64,000 nucleotides of DNA, taken from contig CM072803.1 of assembly GCA_037013495.1 (NCBI GenBank), positions 15,777,001 to 15,841,000 on the forward strand, in the 5' to 3' direction. The DNA comes from Hippophae tibetana. Its lineage: Eukaryota; Streptophyta; Magnoliopsida; Rosales; Elaeagnaceae. Of the stretch, positions 1-23,720 are shown piece after piece (the first letter of the stretch is position 1; each line of letters starts with the position of its first letter). Below the pieces are notes generated by a model. The model worked only from the letters and a program-made list of their open reading frames with translations, did no database searches and was not told the DNA's origin. The translations under genes were made by a program, and so were the position numbers.

Positions 1-1566
1 CAATGGTCATTGAATGGAATGATAGCCACAAGAAGAGTAGATGGAATGCATGAGGTAAATGATATCATGATACTTACAACTCAAGTGTCTTCTTTGGTAT
101 ATCTTTTGAAGGATCAAAACTCGCCAGTGAGTATAAACCATGTCCAAGATTTAAGAGTGTTTTTTGATGGAGTCCATTTGTTTGACAATTGTCCATATAA
201 TCCTAAATCGATCTTTTATATAGGTAATGTGAATTAAACAGTAATTCATACTTCAACACATAACCCAAGATGGAGATAAAATCCAAATTTCTCTTGGAAT
301 AGCAACAATCAAGGTGGTAATCAATTCAACTATTAATCATTTCCACCACCTAGTTTCCAACAACCATAACAATTACAAGCCTAAGAAAAGAAGCCATCTA
401 TTGATGACAATACAAATGCCTTAATGGGGATGATGAAAGACTTCATCCAATCATTTAATACAAAAGTGTCATCTCAAGAAGCTTCAATTCGAAATTTGGA
501 GAATCATATGGGACAACTTGCTCAAGTTATAAACCAAATGCCTCAAGATAACCTTCAAAGTGACACAATTGTAAACCCAAGAAGAGAAGGTGAGGACCAT
601 TGTAAATCATTAGCCTTGAGAAGTAGTAAAACTTTAGAACATGAACATAAGACAGAAAAAGGATGAGGAAAAATATGAAATTAACAAGGATAAAAAGGAA
701 CTAGTGGATAAAGAAAGCATTGAAAAAGAAATAATTCAGCCAAAAAAGAGTAACCTTTACAAACCCATTATTCTTTTCCCTCAAAGACTGCAAAAACAAA
801 AGTCAGATAGGTAGTTTTTAAAATTTCTGGAAGTTTTCAAGAAGTTGCACATAAACATATCATTTGTAGATGCACTTGAACAAATGTCTTCTTATGCCAA
901 ATGTCTGAAGGACATCTTGTTTAAGAAAAAAAAAGGCTTGGGGAGAATGAAATAATAACCTTAACTAAAGGTTGTAGTGCCATCCTTGCTAGAAAACTAC
1001 CCCAAAAGGTGAAAAATCCAGATAGTTTTGACATTCCTTGTACAATTGGGAACATCCACTTTGAGAAAACATTATGTGACTTGGGTTCTAGCGTTAACCT
1101 TATCCCGTTATCAATCTTCAATATATTGAGGGTTGTTAAAGCCAAACCCACTTCAATAATATTACAAATAGCAGATAGATCAATTAAGAGACCTTGAGGT
1201 GTGGTACAAGATGTGCTAGTAAAAGTAGAAAAAATCATCTTTATGATAAACTTCATTGTGTTAGACATGGAAGAGGATCGTGACGTTCCTATCATACTTG
1301 TCAGTCCATTCTTAGTAACTGGAAGAATACTCATTGATATACAAAAATGTGAACTTATAATGAGAGTGCAAGATGAACAAATAATGTTTAAAGTTTTTAA
1401 AGAATCTAAAACCCCTGATATTGATAATGTTAATGAATGTTTAAGGATAAATGTTATTGATTATAGGAATAGCTTGAAAGAATCTGTTGAGTTACCCACA
1501 CTTAAGACTATTACACATGATGCTATGAACAAGGACATAAACTCACCAAAAAATAACTCAACCTAA
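1..1566 (+). pseudogene. Athila-like Ty3/gypsy gag and protease remnant
   Basis: Broken reading frames resemble the gag C-terminus and aspartic protease of plant Athila-group retrotransposons. At 10-237 a frame has a DNCP-type knuckle-like remnant. At 424-666 there is a coiled-coil gag tail of the type NLENHMGQLAQ followed by a 'VNPRREGEDHCK' segment, typical of this lineage. At 1009-1566 two frames separated by a TGA carry the protease, with the D-L-G-S-S active-site loop starting at 1078 (the family usually shows DLGAS) and the VLDMEED segment downstream. The gag frames are broken by stops and shifts, so no functional product is expected. The start lies outside the window. The family call rests on recognised motifs, not on an alignment. 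Confidence 0.75.
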
Positions 1567-3538
1567 TATAACTTTGAAAGTATGGCATCAAAGGTTGATA
1601 TTATAGACTATGTGAAGTTTTTGGAGGACATGCCTCTCATGTGTGTATCAAATGTGATTATGGGAAATTTGAAGATATGATCTAAGCTCAAACCATCAAT
1701 TGAAGAGCCACCAAGTTTATACCCTACACTTTTACCCTTCCTTCCCTAGTCAAGTATGAAAGTGAAAGAGTTTTATAGAGAGAGAAATACATAAATTGGA
1801 TGAGTTACAGTGAAATGCTTATAAGAATGCCAAAAAGTTCAAAAGGAAAACAAAAATATGGCATGAAAAGAGAATGGAACACCGTGTTTGCAAGCCAATA
1901 CATAAGGTATTATTGAAAAAATCAAGACTAAAGTTGTTTCCAGGCAAACTCAAAAGTAAATGGATACAAAGGGATGTGTCTTAGGACTTGATATAACTGT
2001 CTAGTCAAGGACGTTAAACGTGACGCTGGTTGGGAGGCAACCCAACATTGTTTTACTTATATTTTTGTTGTTTTTGTTTTGTAGGTGAATAAATGTGGAG
2101 AGCAATGATGCATCAAGAATGAGTATTTCAGTGACAAATGTGGTATGCCATAATTAAGGGAGTTTTCTTTTCTTTTACCTTTTCATATTTATATGTGCAT
2201 ATTGGGGACAATGTGTAATTTAAGTTTGGGAGATGGAATTTCAGTCTCTACATTAGTATTTAGTATGCATTTTAAATTTTTAGGGAATTTATTTTAGGAT
2301 ATTTTTAATCATGATTTGGGTAGAAATTGATAAATATAAGGAAACTAAATATATGCATGCTTGATATGAAACATACGAATTTAATGATAAAAATTGGTTT
2401 TCGTGACTAGGATAAGAAATGTAACATGTTTGTTAAGATATTTACATTAATCATGTAATATGCTTACTAGTTTTGATTCGATTGATTTAAATTCTTATGC
2501 ATATGCTCATGATTGATTTTGGTGTTCTTATTGAAAGAAAATTTGTCTTGAGTTATGCGAGTCAATGAGATCTACCAAGTTTTAGAATCTATTTGATCAT
2601 CCCTTGAGGCCAAATCCTAAATAGTATTCAGCAAGAGAAATGAATTAGGCCTTATTTGGATCGATTGAGCTTTTCATGCTAACCATTGTTAATATCTTTA
2701 GTCACTCATTTGAGCTTAACAAATAATAACCTTTCATATCTTTAAGCCACATTTAATGCCTAACTAATAAGTATTACCTTTACCCTTGCACCTTTAGCTT
2801 GTATGAAAAGAAAAAAAATGCAATCATGTGTTATGCTATAGCGTAAGGTGAAATGTAATGCACCCTATAAAAAAAGAAGAAGCAAAACTCACAACACAAT
2901 TATCCCTTTAAAGAAAAAAGAAAATAAAATTGAAAATAAGTTTGGGTGTGTTGTGTAGTAACAAAAAAAAGGAAGAGAAAAGAGATGTGGAATAAAAGAA
3001 TATGAAAAAATGTCAAAATAGGGTGCACTGAAATATAAAGTAAAAGTTCAATTATAGTTAAAAAGTGCACGGAGGAAAAAAAGCTAAGATGTGGAAAGAG
3101 CCTAAAATGTCTTCATTTATCGACCCCTACCTAAGCCTTATAATACAATCATGTAAAGTCCCTATTGATCTTGAGCTAAGTACATATTTATATTAGTGGA
3201 GAGAGATGTGAAAAATAGACTTATGAGACTTGTTCTAAGAATAAATTGAATAACATGCTCATATAGGTTGATTTCATAAGTGCATTGGATGATATCATGT
3301 GTAGTACACATACATGAATCAATTTTTCAAAAACCTTGCATATCCTTGTATTGATGGGACATTGATTGATGAATATTTGAGCCTTTTTATCATATAATTG
3401 TACGACTTTTGAAAGGGATTGTTTTCATCAAACATGCATGTACTAATAGATGTATATTTATGAATACACTAACCAAGTTATTTTATTTAGTTATACTTGG
3501 CTTTACTTGAGGACAAACAAATAGTTAAGTTTGAGGGT
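1567..3538 (+). pseudogene. Deleted pol and 3' internal region of the Athila-like element
   Basis: Directly after the protease the reading resembles an integrase C-terminus (about 1735-1975: a conserved stretch like 'KNAKKFKRKTKIWHEKR' followed by 'SRLKLFPGKLKSKW'). Reverse transcriptase, RNase H and the integrase core are therefore missing. At about 2010-2050 is the block TTGGGAGGCAACCCAA, which in Athila-type elements follows pol. From 2100 to 3538 there is no coding potential. The stretch ends with 'GGACAAACAAATAGTTAAG' (3512-3530) just before the LTR, as expected for the region near the polypurine tract. An internal deletion is inferred from the missing domains. Confidence 0.6.
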
Positions 3539-4550
3539 GTGATGACTCTATGAAAGTAGAGTTATTAGTGCACTTTTTACTTAATATTTACTTATTTTAT
3601 TTAACAGATAGTATTTTTATGACAACAAATATTAAAATATAAACTTTTTGTGAAAATGGGTGAAAATATAATTTTTGGAATTTTGGGAATTTTCTAGAAT
3701 TTCTATGATTTTGTTTTATGAATTTTTAATGCAGGACCAATCAGGAGCTTCCATGTGACCTGCCATGCAAGTAAGGGAGCTGACTAGGTAAGCCACACGG
3801 ATGCCACACAAGCACAAAAAATGAATCATGCTATGTCGTGTGTAAGGAGGATGAAACGTGTGCCATGTGTCGACATAACGTTTAATTTGAGTTCGAAGAT
3901 TGGTAAATATGCCTTACCACGTGTCACTACGTCATTACTCTGTGCTTTCCACTCGTGCCCTACGCCATCTGTTTCTGCAAATCATGTCGCATCATGTGTT
4001 GCTGACTCAGCATACATTGACACTAATCGGTCTCCCCTACCATGCGTCACTCCCTAATTTGCCCAGTGAATTTTTTATGCCATATGTTGCGCTGTGATTG
4101 GGTAGAGTTGTCAGTTTTGCCTATTTTGATCGTAGCCCTTGATCTAAAGTTGATCTGGCGGTCCAGATTGCACCTGAGCAATATTTAAGCCCCTAATCAC
4201 TTCATAAACCCTAAGTGACCTCTATTAGCATAATTTTGGTCAGTTTTTGGAGCTAAAAAGAGAGAAAAATTCAAGAAACGACACAATTTTGGTGAAAATT
4301 CAAGAGGAGATTAATTCTATAATACAAGAGATTGATTGTATTTCTTATTCTACTATTTTCTTTATCAAATTTTATGTCTTTCTTTATGAAACATATGAGC
4401 TTTATTAACATAATTATGTGTAGTTAATTTATTAATCTAGTGATCTTATGAACCCAATTTTTACCATGTGATGATTTAATATTTTACCCCAATTATAATT
4501 TTAATTTAATTTAATTATTTAATTTGATTTATATGTTATTAATTGTTTGA
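3539..4550 (+). repeat. 3' LTR of the Athila-like element (right edge uncertain)
   Basis: The block begins TGATGACTC immediately after the A/G-rich 3' internal tract. It contains a TATA-like ATATTTAAG around 4181-4190, followed by an A-rich untranslated leader. No coding frame in it looks like a protein family. The right end is not sharply visible. The AT-rich run before 4580 ends where a second copy of the protease segment begins. The 5' LTR is not in the window, so LTR identity could not be checked by comparison. Confidence 0.55.
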
Positions 4551-4582
4551 CCAATAATTTATCTATAAAGACAATTAAATAC

Positions 4583-4943
4583 AGATAGATCAATTAAGAG
4601 ACCTTGGGGTGTGGTACAAGATGTGCTAGTAAAAGTAGAAAAAATCATCTTTATGGAAAACTTCATTGTGTTAGACATGGAGGAGAACCGTGACGTTCCT
4701 ATCATACTTGTCAGTCCATTCTTAGCAACTGGAAGAACACTCATTGATGTACAAAAATGTGAACTTACAATGAGTGTGAAAGATGAACAAATATTGTTTA
4801 AAGTTTTTAAAAAATATGAACCCCCTGATATTGATAATGCTAATGAATGTTTAAGGATAAATGTTACTGATTATAGGAATAACTTGAAAGAATCTATTGA
4901 GTCACCTACACTTAAGGCACAATACTCACCTATGATGCATTGA
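4583..4943 (+). pseudogene. Second copy of the Athila-like protease segment
   Basis: About 340 bp from 4583 repeat the sequence at 1171-1510 with few differences (frame 4611-4943, including the VLDMEE block). It contains only the C-terminal part of the protease, without the D-L-G-S-S loop, and it ends abruptly in unrelated sequence. It lies just beyond the LTR. This arrangement fits illegitimate or unequal recombination between two related elements rather than a normal element structure. Confidence 0.7.
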
Positions 4944-6189
4944 GGATTTTAAACTCTCTAATTCTAGAGGTAGCTTAGGCCCATATATAGGGTTATTTCT
5001 TACTCACTACTCGTGGTAGTGGTACATTCCCTATGAGATATCGAAAGCTATTTTGGTACCAGGGTGATATAACCTCTTTTCCAAGGTCTAAGGTAGATTA
5101 AGTGATTGTTAGACCAAGTTAAGATATTTTTCATCTAAGCATGGAATCTGATGGAACTACTTGAGAGCATTGTGTTCTTTAGGGTTACTTATGTATGCCC
5201 AATTTCTATTGTCCATTGGGTGGTTTGGATCTTAAGGTGTAGTAATTACTTGTAGGGTTGCTTCTTATTCACTTCCTAGGGTAGGGTGGAAGCCTGGATG
5301 CATGTAGAGCACTGAGGGCTCTAGACTTTTTCAAGCCTAGGCAACTCAGACCCGTTCTTTATTTGATTATGAACTTTCTATCCTATCGAATCTTCTAAGT
5401 GTGGATCTTTGGTTTATAAAACGATATAGATATCCTAAGTGCTTCCTTTATTGATAATGATAAATTTAAATTATCATAGGTCTAACCTTTAAATTGTAAA
5501 AAATTTAAGTAAAAATTAAAATTGGTAGGGCAAGCATTTTCTAGTCCTAGCTTGGTCACATTTTTATTTCTAGCCCATTCAGATTCCTATGATGTAACAT
5601 TCTCTGACTATCTTTTACTCTCCAAGGACTATCTTGTTCCCATATATGTTGGAAACTTCAAGTTAAGGTGATACGTTAAAAGTATAACCCTGGCCCTATG
5701 TAGGAACATTTTGCCTAGGATTAACCCTGGCCCTATGTAGGAACGTTTTGCCTAGGATACAATTATAAGAGGATGGACATTCCACAATAAGGAATTCCAC
5801 CATAATTGATTGAGCTGTCAATATCTATTAGAATCAATTGCAAAGTGATGTTGGCCACTTTGAGGGTGACTACTTGAGAATCCACATGAGGGTGGATCAA
5901 TCTATAGGCTTCTCTTTTAAAAAATGTTATGTTTGAGCTTGTAAGTTTAGGATCTTTCCCTAGGTTGCATGAAGCAACAACCTCTAAAATTTTTGGACTA
6001 GAGATGGCCTCACAAATAAGTGCCTTGCAGGCTTTGTTAGAACTACTCTCAGACCTCGCAGACCTTTCGTCTTTGTAGTTGATTTCTTTCTTATGATGGA
6101 GAGGTTAGTTGTAGTGACCGTGGTTGTTGTTGTTGCCACTGCTATTGTAGTTGTGGCTACTATTGCCTTGGATTGTGAATAAACACATC
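4944..6189. other. Non-coding stretch, probably old transposon sequence
   Basis: No convincing reading frame is seen on either strand. The only clear structure is a short tandem duplication at 5685-5758. It sits between the second gypsy protease fragment and an LTR-like block, so decayed retrotransposon sequence is the likely origin. I could not assign it to a family. Confidence 0.4.
5685..5758 (+). repeat. 37-bp tandem duplication
   Basis: Two adjacent copies of a 37-bp unit beginning TAACCCTGGCCCTATG differ at only about one or two positions (for example ACATTTT versus ACGTTTT). This indicates a recent local duplication. Confidence 0.85.
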
Positions 6190-6873
6190 TAGTACCCTTT
6201 ATTCACTAGTTCTTCCCAAAGAGGGAAAAACTCTAAAACTAAGAAAAACTAGTTAAGAAAAGCTAAAACCTAAGAAAAACTAAAAAATCTAGAAAATAGA
6301 GAAAGAAAGAGAGAAGAGAATGTGTTTTGAGGTGTGGTATGAAGTGAAGAGAAGAGGGGTATTTACAGGTGAGGATGGGGAGAAAAAGTGAGTGAAAAAA
6401 TATTAAAAAATTGTGAAAATGCGGAGTGGTAATTGCTGACATCATCAATGATGTCATGAGGGCGGCTGTGCGCGAAAATGGGGCAGCAGCAGGGCGCGTA
6501 GGGGCACGCACGGAATGACAGCATGGCACGCTGCTGGGCGCTAGCGCGCGTGGGACTGGGCAGCTGGGCGGTGCGACGATGCAATTTCCTTCTTTTTGAC
6601 ATTTTTGACCCATTTTGTCCAATTTTTCGATATTTGTTGACCTTTTCTCATTTATTTATTAATATATTTGTGATGTATTGCTTCCAGTAATACTCTTTGA
6701 GTCTTTAAGTTACGTTTTTAAGCGAAAATACCTGAAAAATAATAAAAATACCTGTGATTCCGAAAAAGAAAAATTTATATAAATATATGATAAAACATAT
6801 AAATATATATATTTTTAATCAATTAATGTACATAAAATCATGGTAATTTTAGTGCTTTTTGAGCACTCATCAA
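6190..6873 (-). repeat. Gypsy LTR-like block on the minus strand
   Basis: Read on the minus strand, the block starts TGATGAGTGC at 6873 and contains an internal hairpin-like AGTGC...GCACT. A GC-rich core follows (6450-6560, against AT-rich surroundings), then a TATA-like TGTAAATACC at about 6365 and a pyrimidine-rich leader of CTTTTC/TTCTTAG type. This layout (TG start, U3, TATA, leader) fits a Ty3/gypsy LTR, possibly solo. The CA end and a target duplication were not located. Frames inside it (6263-6622) have no family resemblance. Confidence 0.45.
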
Positions 6874-9722
6874 TGACCATAATTTCTGGGGTTAGTAGGG
6901 ACTCAATGGAGACTACCAAGTCTAGAAGTCTGCCTCGGTTCAACTTTTGTTTGTCCTTCTTCTAATTTTTCAATAAGTCTATCAATGGTGGGACGAGGAA
7001 TAGTTGGTACCTCATCCTGGACCTTTCGACGGTTGTTTGTTGTTGAGGTTGTTTAGTCAACACGGTTGGCATGGACAGAGTGTTCTTGCAGGCATGCCTT
7101 CCGATGGTTGCATAGGTCGAAATGCCTCTTGAGCTAGTCCCGGACGATCCATGAAGGATGATAGGTGGGACTATGATCTAGCATCCAAGGATGGACGGTT
7201 GTGATGAACAGAAATAGTGTGACCGACCATAGGATTAGGATCCCACTATGGACGGTCAACTTGTTGGTCAAGTCCATAATGGTTGTAGGTCTAGTTTTAA
7301 GTGCTATGGGCATTGAAAGATGCTTTAGAAATATCTTCTAGGACCATAATTGGTCCAAGAAATTATGATAATGGAAGATGCTCCAAGATAACCTAGAATG
7401 TATTTTCCATCATGTCCAGATGGACTTCATTTCTAGCTCACCTTGCCTTTTTTGCCCACCTGGCTTGTTTTAGGCGGATAGGTCTAGGTTCAGTGTCCAT
7501 ATTTCTAGTAGAATGCAGTAGGGTTGAAAGGATGGCTTGTTGATTAATAGGTTGGACCTTTTGACTAGTTGTTGGGGTTTTAGAGGTGGAGCTAACTGGT
7601 TGGGCCATGAATTTTTGCAAAAGATAAAAAATATGAGACCAGAAGATTTTGGTGTTCTTTTTAAAAAACACTACTAGTAAGGTCCATGATCTTTCTTTTT
7701 TCAAATATCTTTCTTTATATATATATATATATATGTATATATATTATTTCTTAACAGATCAAGGATTTTGAGACCTTTTTTAAGAGTCCTAAAATGTTGT
7801 AATTTTTTCAGCCAAATAGAACACCCTTATTTCTCATAGACGGTTCCAAATATTGATACTAATTTTTGTCAATACCAGGTAGGACTATTCTTCATAGAAT
7901 TTGCAAGATGAACAAATTGTTAGGACTTTGGACTACCTACGATCCTTAAGTCAATAATTGTAAGATGTAGAATAAAAGAGATCTTAACATTGCTATAGTA
8001 ATTTCATGAAAATTGAGTGTTTAGCTATAATTCTAAGTTATGAAAAATATGATATTTGATCTTAAATCTAAGATTTGATATTATGTTATGCATATGTAAC
8101 TATATATAGAAAAAAGAATAAACCTGATAGCTTATTCTTATATAATTAGGATTAAACTATTGTAGTATTATAGACAATTATTTGTTGTAGAGATCCATTG
8201 TTTGTGCATTTTTATCCTTTATTATCTGTTATATTATCCCTTAAAAAAATAAGGATAATCTTTAGGCCTTTATTTCTTTAAGATTACTAGAAGATAATTA
8301 TTTATCCTTTATACTTTAGGATAATTATACTGCTTTCATACTTGTACAATAATTATTGTCATTCTTTGGCTACCATGTGAGATATACAAAATTATCTCAA
8401 AACACGACATATAAAATATTTAAATTTTAAATTGATATATTTATATAAAAATTATTATTTATAGTAATAAATAAGAAAATTAAAAGAATAATTAGTATGC
8501 TTGGATAATTATTAAATTATTATAGAGATTTAACATTTATATTTATGTTTTAAACTAAAATAACAATTTAATGTAATTATTATATGCATAATATTTAAAT
8601 ATAACACATTATAAAATAAAATATGAATTTATTTATAATTTTAATAATAATTTGGTTCAAATTAGATTGCAACGAATTATAAAATTTATTAATTTGAATT
8701 CGATTTAAATCTGAAAGGATTGTATTTTTTTTCAATACGAATCTTATTTGATTATAAATGTTTTCAATCTAATTCAACCTAAATCCAATAGATCGAATCA
8801 AAATTTTCAATTTATATAGATTAATCAGATTATTTATTTACCCTTTATTTATGAAGAATATTGATATAATATAGATTTTTTTAATTAACCAAACTAGCAA
8901 AAATTATCGAAAAATCATAGTTTTATACTTATAAATATTAAAATATCCTTATAAAACAAACGAATAAAATAAAAATAAGATTAAATTTCATAATATCTAT
9001 GACATTCATCACCGACAGATGTAACATATACTTACAATAATTCTAACAACTTATCAAATGTAATATATTATAACCACATGTATACGTGTTATATTTACTA
9101 TAGTTCTAGTAACATAATGGGTGTAACATGTTACATTTGTTATTTTTGCATATAATACGTTACATTTATCATAATTCTAGTGATCTATTAGATGTAACCT
9201 ATTACATCCAATTATATCTTTGTATATAATAAGTTACATCTATCGAAGCCTCAATAAGGTTGCTAGCAGTGGCTCACAGAATACTTGTATGATTATCGAT
9301 AGTGGTTGTGAGAGATGTGATGCGTATGATCTTAATATTATTTTATTGAAGTTATGAAACACGTATCTTTTGTTCATTTTGTTATATAATTTGATATAAA
9401 ATTATAAATTTTAAGATGTTTTTTAATTATAAAAAATTAATTAATTTATTAAAAATAAATCCATTTACTTAAAAAAAAAAAAACTCTTAGTAACTTCAAA
9501 TTGTTAGAGTAAGAGTGATCATATTTGGGCCAACACAGTCGGCCCTTCTCTATACAGGCTTCAATCGTTGGAGCTGCGCACTGTTTCGTACTAAGTAGCC
9601 GACTTGTAAGTGAGTCTGTCTTTGGCTGTGAGGGAGCAATTGGAAGGCAATTGAAGATTGCATTTTGTATCTTCTTTCTTCTTCTTGTTGCCGTGGTTTG
9701 AGTAACGCTGCTCAATCATTAG
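6874..9722. other. Intergenic, decayed transposon and AT-rich sequence upstream of OVA5
   Basis: 6874-7700 has no recognisable gene and reads like decayed element sequence. A minus-strand frame at 7438-7704 (88 aa) has no family I recognise. 7715-7745 is an AT dinucleotide run. 7750-9440 is extremely AT-rich and non-coding, with a degenerate minisatellite at 9005-9247. About 250 bp of more balanced composition before the OVA5 start (9480-9722) probably holds its promoter and leader. I could not fix a TATA box. Confidence 0.5.
9005..9247 (+). repeat. Degenerate ~75-bp minisatellite
   Basis: Three or more imperfect units contain the pattern TTACAnnnATCATAATTCTAG followed by a GTAACnnnTTACAT palindrome. 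Conservation is low and the unit borders are approximate. No coding content is seen. Confidence 0.5.
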
Positions 9723-22963
<13,241 letters not shown>

Positions 22964-23720
22964 TGACAACACAAAAGGGGATGATGATCGAGGGATAGAC
23001 TTGGACCACGAAAGGACCTGTTTCAGACTTTCAGTCTTTCTACAAGATTCAGTTTGATGGGCTGCATCTGCCTTATTTTGTGACCTCCAACTGTCTGACT
23101 CATTCTAGTGACATTCATCTTGTGTTTCTTGAATTTCCTGATCTTCAAGGCTTCAACTCGTTTTAATTCACAAGGCTTTTTAAATCAAATGCAATGCTTG
23201 CCATCATAACTCATTATACATGAATGCTTGTTTGACTTTGATAACAGTGTTGAATTGTTGTTGCTTCTCTTTTATTACCCAAACAAATTGTAATATTGAG
23301 GTCATTTCTACATTCTATCATTTTTGTAAAAGCCCAACAAGTCCATTAACGGCTGTGAGGTTTTCATCTAAAAGGTTAACTCATTCGTAAGAGTAGCCAT
23401 AGCACTTAGAATGATTGTCATATATATATATTTTTCAATGTAAGACTTTATCTGCCCTTTTTACATCATTACAATTTCCTTAGTTTCATATTTATAACAT
23501 GAAAAAAAACCCCACATACCCTACAGAAATATTGCTTCGCATTTTTCTCTCCCAATCTCTCCCTATAGTGTATGCTTAATGATTTGAACACACTAGAACA
23601 CCAATCTTTATTATTATCAAATTATATTCTGCAAGTGCTGGAGAGTTTTTCTGGTTATGAGAACAACATAATAATAATTATTGTCTTTCTGATAAATTAC
23701 ACCTATACGCAAGGACCAAT
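22964..23720. other. Convergent intergenic region between OVA5 and the RLP gene
   Basis: This holds the OVA5 3' untranslated region (to roughly 23300) and the 3' flank of the minus-strand receptor-like gene. No further gene is seen. Poly(A) signals cannot be assigned with confidence. Confidence 0.5.

Noticed and set aside
3821..4097. Small overlapping frames in the Athila LTR
   Set aside because: LTR leader sequence with no conserved motif in either frame.
6263..6622. Two overlapping minus-strand frames of 119 and 79 codons
   Set aside because: Inside an LTR-like block, overlapping frames, compositional bias, no recognised domain.
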